The notes under the pieces: generated by a model
What the model saw: the letters and a program-made list of their open reading frames with translations, nothing else
Told to the model about the DNA's origin: nothing
Database searches by the model: none
Program-made: the position numbers and the translations under genes
Part shown: positions 42,783-51,189 of the stretch, in pieces
Numbering within the stretch: the stretch's first letter is position 1
Layout: each line of letters begins with the position of its first letter
NCBI RefSeq assembly: GCF_021390325.1
Contig: NZ_JAJUWU010000016.1
Span: 124,001-188,000 of the forward strand
Direction: 5' to 3'
Origin: Jiella avicenniae
Lineage (GTDB): Bacteria; Pseudomonadota; Alphaproteobacteria; Rhizobiales; Rhizobiaceae
DNA length: 64,000 nucleotides

Positions 42783-44197
42783 TGCTCGTCCTTCGCATAT
42801 GCCATGGCGGCCGAGGCGGCCGCGTCGTCGAGACCGATCCGGGGGAGGGTCTCTTCCTGTCGTCGCGGGCTGCGTCCGGCCAGCGGAACTGTGCCGCGCA
42901 CCCGCACCCCCTTCGGGACGTGGACCTCCTCCGCCCGCATCCGGCCGCCGGCCGCCTCGATCCGTTCGCTCATGCCGACGAGGCCGAATCCGCCGCCGGG
43001 CTGGCGAGGCCCGGCAAAGCCGCCGCCGTCGTCGGTGACGGAAAAGTCCAGCGCGCCGGGGTGTTCCTCGATGCGGACGAAAATGGTGGCGGGCCTCGCG
43101 TGGCGCAGCGCGTTGGTCACCGCTTCGCGCACCGCACGATAGATCAGCGTCTCGATCGTCGCGCCGAAATCGCCCTCGGGCACGTCGAGAACGACGTCGA
43201 CGCCCGGATGCCGCGACTGGAGGTCGGCGACCATTTCCTCGATCGCGCCCTTCAGGCCGAGCCCCGAGGTCGCACCCGGCCGCAGATTGCCGAGGATGCG
43301 CTTCAGCTCCTTGCGGGCCGCGTGGGCCGCCGAGACGATGGCGTCGGCGCGGTCGGCGATGGCCGCATAGTCCGGCGTTTGTGTCCGCGCGACCCGCCGG
43401 ATGCCGGAGGCGTCGACGTCGATGGCAAAGAGCAGCGGGCCGACGTCGTCATGGAGGTCGCGGGCAAGCTCTGCGCGTTCCTCGTCCTCGAGATGGAGGA
43501 GCCGGTCGGAGAGGTTCCGGTTGCGGCTGGAGATCACGGCGAGCCTGTCGGTCATGGCGTTCAGGCCCTCGGCGAGTTCCTGCATCTCCGGCGGGCCGTC
43601 CGGCTCCACCTTCGCCGAATAGTCGCCGCCGCCGATGCGCACGAAGGCCTCGTGGATCGCGCCGAGCGGCCTGAGCGCCCGGTCGGCGACGACCCAGATC
43701 GCGCCGAAGGCGATCGCCAGGAAGAGAACGAGCAGGCCCAGCGCGGTCAGAAGATCGAACCAGGCGTCGGCCAGCTCGTTTCGCGGATCGACGATGATCG
43801 CCGCCGAGGTGATCGGCGCGGAGACGGTCGTCAGCGGCATCACCGTGACGGTGGGATCGGGCGCGAGCAGCGCGACGAACCAGTCGGGCAGGGCGGAAAA
43901 GCCCTTCGCCATCACCGACTGGTCGCGAATGACCCCGACGGAATCGATCAGCACGATCTTGACCCGTCGGTCGCCGTTGAAGGTGCGCACGAAGCCGGCG
44001 AGCTTGCCCTGGACGTCGCGGGAGGCGGGCAGTTCGGCGACGAGCTGGGCGACGCGGTTGCTGGCGACGCTGCGCGCCGCCTCGAGCTCGGCACGGATGT
44101 TGTCCCGCGCCTGGAAGAAGGTCAGCACGGCGCCGATGACGAGGATCGCGACGAAGGCGCTGGCGAGGGTGGAGGCGAGGCGGGCCTTCAGCGACAT
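42779..44197 (-). CDS. Sensor histidine kinase, HisKA_3 (NarX/UhpB-type)
   Basis: 472 residues. Membrane segments at about 10-30 and 148-170 bracket a small periplasmic sensor domain; a HAMP linker follows (R-P-L-G-A-I-H-E-A-F), then the HisKA_3 dimer helix with His249 in A-R-D-L-H-D-D-V-G-P. The ATPase part includes E-A-V-T-N-A-L-R-H-A-R-P and D-D-G-G-G-F, G-F-G-L-V-G-M-S-E-R. I used the ATG at 44197 (M-S-L-K-A-R-L); the much longer open frame runs through the binding-protein gene. It pairs with the response regulator downstream and probably senses an alcohol, aldehyde or redox cue. Confidence 0.92.
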   Translation of the reverse strand: MSLKARLASTLASAFVAILVIGAVLTFFQARDNIRAELEAARSVASNRVAQLVAELPASRDVQGKLAGFVRTFNGDRRVKIVLIDSVGVIRDQSVMAKGFSALPDWFVALLAPDPTVTVMPLTTVSAPITSAAIIVDPRNELADAWFDLLTALGLLVLFLAIAFGAIWVVADRALRPLGAIHEAFVRIGGGDYSAKVEPDGPPEMQELAEGLNAMTDRLAVISSRNRNLSDRLLHLEDEERAELARDLHDDVGPLLFAIDVDASGIRRVARTQTPDYAAIADRADAIVSAAHAARKELKRILGNLRPGATSGLGLKGAIEEMVADLQSRHPGVDVVLDVPEGDFGATIETLIYRAVREAVTNALRHARPATIFVRIEEHPGALDFSVTDDGGGFAGPRQPGGGFGLVGMSERIEAAGGRMRAEEVHVPKGVRVRGTVPLAGRSPRRQEETLPRIGLDDAAASAAMAYAKDEQ

Positions 44198-44319
44198 CGC
44201 GTTGACGTCAATGCGTGGTCGCCATCCGGCCATCGTCCCGTCTCGTCGTCTTCCATCGCCGGATCGGCCCGTTTCGGGCGGGGGATTCTCGGCTCCCCGA
44301 ACCCCTATGCGACGCCGAC

Positions 44320-45606
44320 CTAATTGTCGAACTTGCAGGTCGATTCCGGCCGGTCGTAGCCGAGCGTGTCGAGTTCCGACACCTGATGCAGGAAGCCTTC
44401 CTGCGGCGACGAGGTGACGACCGAATCCTCGGTGCCGAGAAGCACCGGCTGGCGCAGCTGCCAGTCCCAGTCGCGGAAGGTCAGGCGCTGTCCCTTGAAG
44501 GCCGCGACGGTGAAGTCCTTGCCGCGGATGAAGGCGTCGATCTTTTCCGGATCGGTCGACTGGGTCCGCGAGGCGGCCTCGCCGATGACGCGGACCGCCG
44601 TCCAGGCCTGCATGTCCTTCGATTCCATGCGCCGGCCGGTGGCGTCCTCGAAGCGGTTCTGGATCTGCGCCCCGCCCCACTGCTCGCTCGCCGGATGCCA
44701 GGAGCCCGGCACCAGCCCCGCCGTGCCGGCGACCGGCCGCGGAATCCAGGTGCGCCAGGGAATGTAGGTGCCGAACACCTCGCTCTCGTCGGCGACGAGG
44801 AGGACGTCGTGGTCCGGCAGGTCCTGCAGAAAGACCGGGATCTGCCGCTGCACCAGCGCCTGGCCGGAATCGGTCGCCCGCGCCCCGCCGGCATCCTCGA
44901 AGACCTTTTCGGCGACGATTTTGCCGCCGAACTTCGTGGCGGAACGCTTCAGGGCTTCGGCAAAGAGCCGATCGTCCTCGTGCTCGCCCTCGACGAGCGC
45001 CCAGTTCCGCCACTGCTTCCACATCAGATACTGAGCCAGCCCGTCGGTCAGCATCGAGCGCGACGGGGCGGTATGGAACACGTTGTAGCGGCAGTCGTCG
45101 TTGCGCAGCCGGTCGTCCTCGGCGCCGGCATTGAGGATGATGGCATTCTTCGCCTTGGCGAGGTCGGCGGCCTTCAGCGTGTCCTCGGCCGACAGGTCGG
45201 TGACGATGTAGTGGTCGCCGTCCGCCAGCATCTTTTCGACCACCGGGGCGACGTCGTCGCCGGGTTTCAGCGTCACCACGTCGAGAAGGAATTTCTGGCC
45301 CATGAAGGAGCCGGTGGTGTCGTTGTCCTTGATCGCGACATTCGCTCCGGCAAGGCCGATGTCCTCCGGCGGAATGCCGAGGACCGACAGGGCGAGGCTG
45401 CGCTCGTAGGTTCTCAGATAGCCGATGCGGACGGTCTCGAGCTTTTTCTGGCCCGGCGAAGCCGCTGCGGGGGCCGCGGCGCCAGCGGCCGGCGCTGCGC
45501 TCTCGCCGGTGCCCTGGGCCGCGCTTCCGAGCGTCGCCGCCGAGATCATCAGCGGCGCGAGGACGAGCGGCACAAGCCCGCCTTTCAGGCGATCGAGATC
45601 GAACAT
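44320..45606 (-). CDS. ABC-type periplasmic binding protein of the PQQ-dependent alcohol dehydrogenase system
   Basis: 428 residues. An N-terminal export signal (about 1-30) and an Ala-rich linker are followed by a type-1 periplasmic binding fold: V-R-I-G-Y-L-R-T-Y, a central D-G-D-H-Y-I-V-T-D-L-S, and V-F-H-T-A-P-S-R-S-M. The start has a clear GGGAGG site upstream. It is the branched-amino-acid-like receptor that travels with the PQQ-linked ABC ATPase and permease. Its gene is separated from those by the two-component pair and the secreted proteins. The ligand is unknown. Confidence 0.88.
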   Translation of the reverse strand: MFDLDRLKGGLVPLVLAPLMISAATLGSAAQGTGESAAPAAGAAAPAAASPGQKKLETVRIGYLRTYERSLALSVLGIPPEDIGLAGANVAIKDNDTTGSFMGQKFLLDVVTLKPGDDVAPVVEKMLADGDHYIVTDLSAEDTLKAADLAKAKNAIILNAGAEDDRLRNDDCRYNVFHTAPSRSMLTDGLAQYLMWKQWRNWALVEGEHEDDRLFAEALKRSATKFGGKIVAEKVFEDAGGARATDSGQALVQRQIPVFLQDLPDHDVLLVADESEVFGTYIPWRTWIPRPVAGTAGLVPGSWHPASEQWGGAQIQNRFEDATGRRMESKDMQAWTAVRVIGEAASRTQSTDPEKIDAFIRGKDFTVAAFKGQRLTFRDWDWQLRQPVLLGTEDSVVTSSPQEGFLHQVSELDTLGYDRPESTCKFDN

Positions 45607-45731
45607 GATGATTTTCCTCCCGCATGGTCGAAGGTGCCCGGCGATCCTCGCGCCACACCTCGCTCCGCATTGCTCCCCCCGGCCGCCGCGCTATCACTAG
45701 ACCTCGGGCACCACATTCAGGGAGGAGCCTT

Positions 45732-46280
45732 ATGTCCGCACCCGCCATCTGTCGTGGAGCCGGATTGATCAGGCAAGCGAGATTTTTTCCCGTTGTTCTG
45801 CTGGCGCTGGCCGTGGCGATGCCGGCCGCCGCGGCTGAGCGCAAGGTCGCGGTCTTCGGGTTCGAGCTGATCGATTCGAGCCTCGAAGGCTCGATGCTCG
45901 GCAAGAACGAAGCCCAGGAAGCGCGGCTGAAGCGGATGGCGCCGATGCTGCGAAAGGACATCGCCGGCCTCGACGGCTACGAGATCGTCGACGTGGCACC
46001 GGTCGCCGACAAGGCCGCGGGCGCCAATCTGCAGAGTTGCGGCAACTGCGCCCTGACCTTCGCCGAAGAGGTCGGCGCGGACGTCGCCGTCGTCGGCACC
46101 GTCCAGAAGGTCTCCAATCTGATCCTCAACATCAACGCCTATGCCTTCGACCTTTCAAGCGGTAAGGAGATCGCCCGCGGCAGCGCCGACATTCGCTCCA
46201 ACACGGACGAAAGCTGGGACCGCGGCCTGACATATCTCTTCGAGAACCGCTTGAAGACGCAGCTGGAGGCGGCGCATTGA
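45732..46280 (+). CDS. DUF3280/DUF2380 secreted protein
   Basis: 182 residues with an N-terminal signal or anchor (about 15-38) and a compact domain: K-V-A-V-F-G-F-E-L-I-D-S-S-L-E-G, a Cys pair in L-Q-S-C-G-N-C-A-L, then A-D-V-A-V-V-G-T-V-Q-K-V-S-N-L-I-L. Proteins of this type are seen with PQQ-dependent alcohol oxidation clusters. I used the ATG at 45732, with GGAGGAG upstream. It is divergent from the binding-protein gene and its stop overlaps the TTG start of the MfnB-FolB fusion (TTGA), tying the alcohol-oxidation and cofactor genes into one transcript. Biochemical role unknown. Confidence 0.85.
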   Translation: MSAPAICRGAGLIRQARFFPVVLLALAVAMPAAAAERKVAVFGFELIDSSLEGSMLGKNEAQEARLKRMAPMLRKDIAGLDGYEIVDVAPVADKAAGANLQSCGNCALTFAEEVGADVAVVGTVQKVSNLILNINAYAFDLSSGKEIARGSADIRSNTDESWDRGLTYLFENRLKTQLEAAH

Positions 46281-47392
46281 CCAAACTGCTCGCGAGCGTC
46301 ACCGGTCCGGCAGAGGCCGAAATCGCGCTTTCGGGCGGGGCCGACATCATCGATCTGAAGGACCCGGCAGAAGGCGCACTCGGCGCCGTGACCCCGGAGA
46401 TTCTCGCCGCGACGATCGACGTCGTGGCGGGCCGCCGGCCGGTCTCGGCCGTCGCCGGGGATCTGCCGATGCAGCCGGACGTCGTCCTTGGCGAAGTCAA
46501 GGCGCGGCGTGCGGCCGATTTCGTCAAGGTGGGGCTGTTCCCGGCGTCCCGGGCCGAGCGTCTCTCCGTGATCTCGGCGCTCGCTGAGATCGCCCGCGAA
46601 ATCCGCCTCGTCGCGGTCTTCTTCGCCGATGGCGACCCGGATTTCACGCTTCTCGGGCCACTGGCCGCGGCCGGCTTTCATGGCGCGATGATCGACACGA
46701 TCGGCAAGGGCGGCGCCAGCAAGGCCGCCGGCGGGCTCCTGGCGCATCTCACGATTGGCGCTCTCGCCGGCTTCGTTCGCACGGCGAGGGATCTCGGCCT
46801 GATGACCGGCCTTGCCGGCTCGCTGGAGGCGCCGGACATTCCCCGTCTTCTCGTCCTTCGGCCGGACTATCTCGGCTTTCGCGGCGCGCTCACCGCCGGG
46901 GCGCGGGGCGATGCCCTCGACGAAACGAAGGTGCGGCGCATCGCCGGGCTTCTCGGCGCCGGAGGGACGCCCTTCGAGGCGCAGGACCCGGGCGCGCCGA
47001 CGGCAGCGGCGCCGACCCCGATCGACGAAGCCGCCCGCGATCGCATCTTCGTTCGCGATCTGGTTCTCGACATGGAAATCGGCGCCTACGGCCACGAGCG
47101 CGGCCGGCGGCAGAAGGTGCGCTTTTCCGTCGACGCCCGGATCGCGCGGATCGCCACGACGGCCGACGACATCGCCGAGGTCTATTCCTACGACCTGATC
47201 ACCGACGCGATCCGGGCCCTCGTCGAGGCAGGCCACACCGATCTCGTCGAGACGCTCGCCCTCGATCTCGCCCGCACGATCCTTTCGGACCGGCGCGTCT
47301 TCGAGGTGAGCGTTCGCGTCGAGAAGCTCGAACTGGGGCCAGCCGCGGTCGGAATCGAGATCCGTCGCCGCCGCGCCGATTTTTTCGGCTGA
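46277..47392 (+). CDS. MfnB-FolB fusion: (5-formylfuran-3-yl)methyl phosphate synthase + dihydroneopterin aldolase-like domain
   Basis: 371 residues. The N-terminal part (1-235) is MfnB-like: A-D-I-I-D-L-K-D-P-A-E-G-A-L-G-A with Lys28 where the Schiff-base lysine is expected, Lys84 (FVKVGLF) and Asp140 (GAMIDTIGKGG). MfnB joins two glyceraldehyde-3-phosphates in methylofuran synthesis. After an Ala/Pro linker, residues 255-371 match dihydroneopterin aldolase (FolB): L-D-M-E-I-G-A-Y-G-H-E-R-G-R, Y-S-Y-D, and V-R-V-E-K with the catalytic Lys350. FolB-type activity supplies the pterin of H4MPT. The start is a TTG with GGAGG upstream, overlapping the previous stop. It joins steps of both C1 cofactor pathways in one chain. 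Confidence 0.88.
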   Translation: MTKLLASVTGPAEAEIALSGGADIIDLKDPAEGALGAVTPEILAATIDVVAGRRPVSAVAGDLPMQPDVVLGEVKARRAADFVKVGLFPASRAERLSVISALAEIAREIRLVAVFFADGDPDFTLLGPLAAAGFHGAMIDTIGKGGASKAAGGLLAHLTIGALAGFVRTARDLGLMTGLAGSLEAPDIPRLLVLRPDYLGFRGALTAGARGDALDETKVRRIAGLLGAGGTPFEAQDPGAPTAAAPTPIDEAARDRIFVRDLVLDMEIGAYGHERGRRQKVRFSVDARIARIATTADDIAEVYSYDLITDAIRALVEAGHTDLVETLALDLARTILSDRRVFEVSVRVEKLELGPAAVGIEIRRRRADFFG

Positions 47393-47723
47393 AGGCCGGG
47401 GGCCGTCCGTTCCGTCGTTCCTGCGCGCCCGCAGGTCGCCGCGCGGTTCGTTTCGCCGAACCATGCGGGATTTTCGTGGCAGGCATGCGCTGCGCCGTCG
47501 GGCAGGCTTCGATCTTGCAAGACGACGCGAGGTGGCGTTCACTTCGATGTCGAAGAGGAGCTTTCGATCTGCGCGCACCGCGTTCTCGGCGGGCTGGACG
47601 CAGCGAGCGCGAAAACCACTTGATCTTCAGAGTGCAAGCGGCCCGCAGAGGCCGCGGCATAGGGAGGGGAGGACGCCCTTGCGACGGCCGCCCCGGTACG
47701 ATCATCGACAAGGGGCAGGCACG
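47393..47723. other. Intergenic stretch inside the cofactor gene cluster
   Basis: 331 bases between the MfnB-FolB gene and the kinase-family gene, with no convincing coding frame, repeat or hairpin with a U-run. Its length suggests a separate promoter for the downstream genes; the segment just before 47724 has an AGGGG ribosome site. Confidence 0.5.
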
Positions 47724-48371
47724 ATGGGCAATTCCAAGCAGTTACTGGTCGTCAAACTCGGCGGCAGTTCCGCGTCCTCCTCCGATCTCTCCCGCTGGGT
47801 GAGGGCGCTGGATCAGGCGAGCATTCCGATGGTGGTCGTGCCGGGCGGGGGGCCTTTCGCCAACACCGTCAGGCGCTATCAGCCGAAACTCGGCTTCGAC
47901 GATCGCACCGCCCACGAGATGGCCATCCTCGGCATGGAGCAGTTCGGCCTGGCGCTGATCAGCCTGTCGACGCGGATGGTGGGCGCGCGGAACCGGGCGG
48001 AGATCGAGGCCGCCATCAAGGCGGGACAGGTCCCGGTCTGGCTGCCCCGGGACGTCGCGCTGAGCGCGCCGGAGATCGCCCGGGACTGGAGCGTCACCTC
48101 CGATTCCCTCGCGGCCTGGCTGGCATCCCGTCTGGCAGCCCGGAATCTCTGCCTGATCAAGCAGATCGACGTTCCCGAAGGCGCCGACGTCGAGGCGCTG
48201 ATCGGCGCGAAGATCGTCGACGACGGCTTTTCGGACTATCTCGGCCCGACGTCCAGCGTGCATGTGGCGGGGCCGGGCGATCTTTCGAGTGCGGGCATCC
48301 GCCTTGCCGAGGGCCGGGTGCCCGGCCACGTCCTGCAGCGCCATGCGGCGGGGTTGGCCGCTGCGGTTTAG
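47724..48371 (+). CDS. Amino acid kinase family protein, methylofuran/H4MPT cluster (MfnE-like)
   Basis: 215 residues. The N-terminus L-L-V-V-K-L-G-G-S-S-A and V-V-V-P-G-G-G-P-F-A-N are the phosphate-binding loops of the amino acid kinase (glutamate/uridylate kinase) fold; S-V-T-S-D-S-L-A-A-W-L-A-S-R-L is the second nucleotide-binding region. In archaea the family member MfnE phosphorylates the aminomethyl-furan intermediate of methanofuran; in methylotrophs this gene travels with MfnB. I used the ATG at 47724. Given its neighbours, a kinase in methylofuran biosynthesis is likely, but the exact substrate is inferred. Confidence 0.85.
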   Translation: MGNSKQLLVVKLGGSSASSSDLSRWVRALDQASIPMVVVPGGGPFANTVRRYQPKLGFDDRTAHEMAILGMEQFGLALISLSTRMVGARNRAEIEAAIKAGQVPVWLPRDVALSAPEIARDWSVTSDSLAAWLASRLAARNLCLIKQIDVPEGADVEALIGAKIVDDGFSDYLGPTSSVHVAGPGDLSSAGIRLAEGRVPGHVLQRHAAGLAAAV

Positions 48372-48464
48372 GTCGTCCGTCGCGGGGAGCCTTTCCCGGG
48401 GCCGGCGTTCGGTGCGGATCTCGCGTCCCTCGCCCCGGGGCGCGGCCTTTCCAACGGCCGCCGA

Positions 48465-49931
48465 ATGACCGACATAGCCGTCATGGCAAAACCGCGTCTT
48501 CTCTTTCTGACCGGGCATCTCGCCCGCCCGCGCCTCGAGCGGATCCTCTCGGGGCTCGCCGATCCCGACTTTGCCTGGGATATCGCCGACATCGGCGTGA
48601 AGGTCGCGGCGCTCGCCACCGGCGACATCATCGAACGGCGGCTGCAAAGGCCCGTGGAGGCGGACCGCGTCGTCCTGCCCGGCCGCTGCCGCGCCGATCT
48701 CGATCAGCTGGAAAAAAGCTTCGGCGTTCCCTTCGTGCGGGGGCCGGACGAACTCGCCGACCTGCCGGCCTTTCTCGGGCGGAAGGGCGGCCCGCCCGAT
48801 CTCTCCCGCCACGCCATGCGGATCTTCGCCGAGATCGTCGACGCGACCGCCCATCCGGTGGAGGCCATTGTCGCGCGGGCGGCGAAAATGCGCGCGGAGG
48901 GCGCCGACGTCGTCGATCTCGGCTGTCTGCCGGATACGCCCTTTCCCCATCTGGAGGAGACGATCCATGCGCTGAAGGCGGCCGGCCATCGGGTCAGCGT
49001 CGATTCGGCCGATCCCGGCGAACTCTCCCGCGCCACCCGCGCCGGCGCCGACTATCTCCTCAGCCTCACCGAGGAAACGCTCGACATCGCACGGGAGGGC
49101 GACGCCGTGCCGGTCCTCGTCCCGGCGGTGCCGCACGATTTCAGCTCCCTCGACCGGGCGATCGAGAAGGCGAAGACGATGGGGATCGACTTCATCGCGG
49201 ATTCGATCCTCGATCCCATCCATTTCGGCTTCACCGCCTCGCTGGTGCGCTATCACGAGTTGCGCCGGCGCCACCCGGACATCTCGATCCTGATGGGTAC
49301 CGGCAATCTGACGGAGCTGACCGACGCCGACACCTCGGGCATCACCGCGACGCTGCTCGGCATCTGTTCGGAACTCGCCATCGACAATCTCCTGATCGTC
49401 CATGTCAGCCCGCACACCCGCGCGACCATCGCCGAGCACGATGCCGCGCGGCGCATGCTCTTTGCGGCGAAGGCGGACAACTCTCTGCCTCGCGGCTACT
49501 CGAATGCGCTGCTGCAGGTCCATGACGTCAAGCCCTTCGCCGTGACGCCCGAAGAACTCGCCGAGATGGCGGCGACGATCAAGGATCGGAACTATCGCAT
49601 CGAGACGGCCGAGGACGGCGTCCATCTCTACAATCGCGACATTCATCAGGTCGCGAGCGACGCCTTCGAGCTTTTCCCGCATATCGAGGTCGATGGCGAT
49701 ACCGGCCACGCCTTCTATCTCGGCGCCGAGCTGCAGAAGGCGGAGATCGCCTGGCGGCTCGGCAAGCGCTATGCCCAGGACGCGCCGCTCGACTTCGGCG
49801 TCGGCGCGCCGCGGGACGAGGAGGACCGAACCCGGCTGGAAGAGGCGGGCCATACGCTGAAGGCGAAGAAGAAGACGCCGCACAAGACCGGCACCGCGCC
49901 GGCGGACGACGAAACCGGCGAGGAGAGTTGA
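48465..49931 (+). CDS. DUF6513 / dihydropteroate-synthase-related protein
   Basis: 488 residues. The N-terminal 130 residues (L-L-F-L-T-G-H-L-A-R-P-R-L) are the DUF6513 part; the middle (about 150-390) is a TIM barrel related to dihydropteroate synthase, with E-G-A-D-V-V-D-L-G-C, V-S-V-D-S-A-D-P-G-E-L and F-I-A-D-S-I-L-D-P-I-H-F-G. The C-terminus is a charged Lys/Glu tail. Such proteins are marker genes of the bacterial H4MPT pathway and probably join the pterin to the ribofuranosyl-aminobenzene unit, as DHPS does for folate. That activity is inferred from fold and context. The gene is followed after three bases by DUF447. Confidence 0.85.
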   Translation: MTDIAVMAKPRLLFLTGHLARPRLERILSGLADPDFAWDIADIGVKVAALATGDIIERRLQRPVEADRVVLPGRCRADLDQLEKSFGVPFVRGPDELADLPAFLGRKGGPPDLSRHAMRIFAEIVDATAHPVEAIVARAAKMRAEGADVVDLGCLPDTPFPHLEETIHALKAAGHRVSVDSADPGELSRATRAGADYLLSLTEETLDIAREGDAVPVLVPAVPHDFSSLDRAIEKAKTMGIDFIADSILDPIHFGFTASLVRYHELRRRHPDISILMGTGNLTELTDADTSGITATLLGICSELAIDNLLIVHVSPHTRATIAEHDAARRMLFAAKADNSLPRGYSNALLQVHDVKPFAVTPEELAEMAATIKDRNYRIETAEDGVHLYNRDIHQVASDAFELFPHIEVDGDTGHAFYLGAELQKAEIAWRLGKRYAQDAPLDFGVGAPRDEEDRTRLEEAGHTLKAKKKTPHKTGTAPADDETGEES

Positions 49932-49934
49932 ACG

Positions 49935-50510
49935 GTGCCCTATATTCGCGAGACGATCCTGACCACCATCTCCGAAGCCGGCGACGTCCACATCGCGCCG
50001 CTCGGGATCATCCAGGAAGGCGACGGGTGGGTGATCGCGCCCTTTCGGCCCTCGACGACCCTTGCCAACATCGAGGCGAACGGCCTTGCCGTCGTCAACT
50101 ACACCGACGACGCGAAGATCTTCGCCGGCTGTCTCACCGGCCGCAAGACCTGGCCGCTCGCGCCGATCGGCGGCTGCCCCGTGCCGAGGCTGGAAGCGGC
50201 GCTCGCCCACGACGTTCTCAAGGTCGAGCGCGTCACCGAGGACGACACCCGGCCCCGGCATTTCTGCAAGGTCGTCTCTTCCGGTCAGCACCGTCCCTTC
50301 ACCGGCATGAACCGCGCCAAGGCGGCGGTGCTGGAGGCGGCGATCCTGGTCAGCCGGCTGAAGATGCTGCCGGCCGAGAAGATCGAGAGCGAGATCGCCT
50401 ATCTGAAGATCGCCATCGACAAAACCGCCGGCCCGGACGAGGAGACGGCGTTCTACTGGCTGCTCGAAAAGGTCATCGAGCATCTGGCGGAGGTGGAGCG
50501 GGCGGGCTGA
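49935..50510 (+). CDS. DUF447 family protein (H4MPT-associated)
   Basis: 191 residues starting at a GTG three bases after the previous stop. The sequence E-T-I-L-T-T-I, H-I-A-P-L-G-I-I, F-R-P-S-T-T-L-A-N-I-E-A-N-G-L-A-V-V-N-Y-T-D-D matches DUF447, a split-barrel flavin-binding-like family conserved in archaea and in H4MPT-using bacteria. G-M-N-R-A-K-A-A-V-L-E-A-A-I-L-V-S-R is a second conserved block. A role in H4MPT or methylofuran biosynthesis is accepted from genome context, but the reaction is unknown. It converges on the hicB gene with an 18-base gap. Confidence 0.87.
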   Translation: MPYIRETILTTISEAGDVHIAPLGIIQEGDGWVIAPFRPSTTLANIEANGLAVVNYTDDAKIFAGCLTGRKTWPLAPIGGCPVPRLEAALAHDVLKVERVTEDDTRPRHFCKVVSSGQHRPFTGMNRAKAAVLEAAILVSRLKMLPAEKIESEIAYLKIAIDKTAGPDEETAFYWLLEKVIEHLAEVERAG

Positions 50511-50528
50511 GCGGGTGCGCCCCGAGAA

Positions 50529-50957
50529 TTACGCCGCGACCACCGCGACGGAGGCCCGCTTGCCGAGGGCACGGAGCGCGAGTTCGAGTGTGCGGATCTT
50601 GGTCGGGTGATCAGGATTCAGGATGCGACGGGCTTCGCTTTCCACCACGCCGAGCCGCTCTGCCAACTCCGTCTGGCGCAGGCCGGACGCCCTGAAGCTC
50701 TCGACCACAGCGAGCTTGAGAGCGTCGGCAGCCGTTACTTCGATCGGCACGAGTTCCACTCCTCTGCCGCTTGCCGGCGGCAGGTCATGCCCGGTCCCAA
50801 GGTAGTGCCGCAGCGCGAAGCCGAGAGCTTCCGACGCGTTCGCCAATGCCTCGTCGCGACTCGCGCCCTCCGTGATCGCCTCCGGAACGTCCGGAAACGT
50901 GACGAGCAGGCCGCCGGCACCATTGTCTTCCAGCTTCGCATTGTAGATGTAGTTCAT
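50529..50957 (-). CDS. hicB: HicB-family antitoxin
   Basis: 142 residues. The N-terminal HicB fold reads Y-N-A-K-L-E-D-N-G-A-G-G-L-L-V-T-F-P-D-V-P-E-A-I-T-E-G, followed by the E-A-L-A-N-A-S-E-A-L helix. From about 88 there is an XRE-type helix-turn-helix (R-Q-T-E-L-A-E-R-L-G-V-V-E-S-E-A-R-R-I-L), so it can bind its own promoter. It neutralises the HicA toxin encoded 40 bases upstream. I used the ATG at 50957, where the family fold starts. The pair marks the boundary of an accessory block inside the C1 cofactor genes. Confidence 0.92.
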   Translation of the reverse strand: MNYIYNAKLEDNGAGGLLVTFPDVPEAITEGASRDEALANASEALGFALRHYLGTGHDLPPASGRGVELVPIEVTAADALKLAVVESFRASGLRQTELAERLGVVESEARRILNPDHPTKIRTLELALRALGKRASVAVVAA

Positions 50958-50997
50958 CGATCCACTCCCTCGAAACCCGCTAACGATCACACCGGTC

Positions 50998-51189
50998 CTA
51001 GACGCCCAACTGCTTCTTGATGGCGCGGACATAGAGGTTCGACAGTTCTCCGGACTTGATGATCGTGGCGCGGTCACCAAGAACGATCTTGTAATGCGAG
51101 CCCTTCCCTTCGTTCTTGATCACGGCGAAGGTGACACCCAGATCCTTGGCGGATTGCCGGAGTTCTCTGATCAAGGCTTCACGCTTCAT
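50998..51189 (-). CDS. hicA: HicA-family toxin (mRNA interferase)
   Basis: 63 residues, the usual size. The double-stranded-RNA-binding-like fold and the catalytic His32 in G-K-G-S-H-Y-K-I-V are present, as is the C-terminal L-Y-V-R-A-I-K-K-Q-L-G. The ATG at 51189 has GGAG close upstream. HicA cleaves mRNA and is blocked by the HicB antitoxin encoded next. The toxin-first order is typical. All key residues are intact, so the module looks functional. Confidence 0.92.
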   Translation of the reverse strand: MKREALIRELRQSAKDLGVTFAVIKNEGKGSHYKIVLGDRATIIKSGELSNLYVRAIKKQLGV

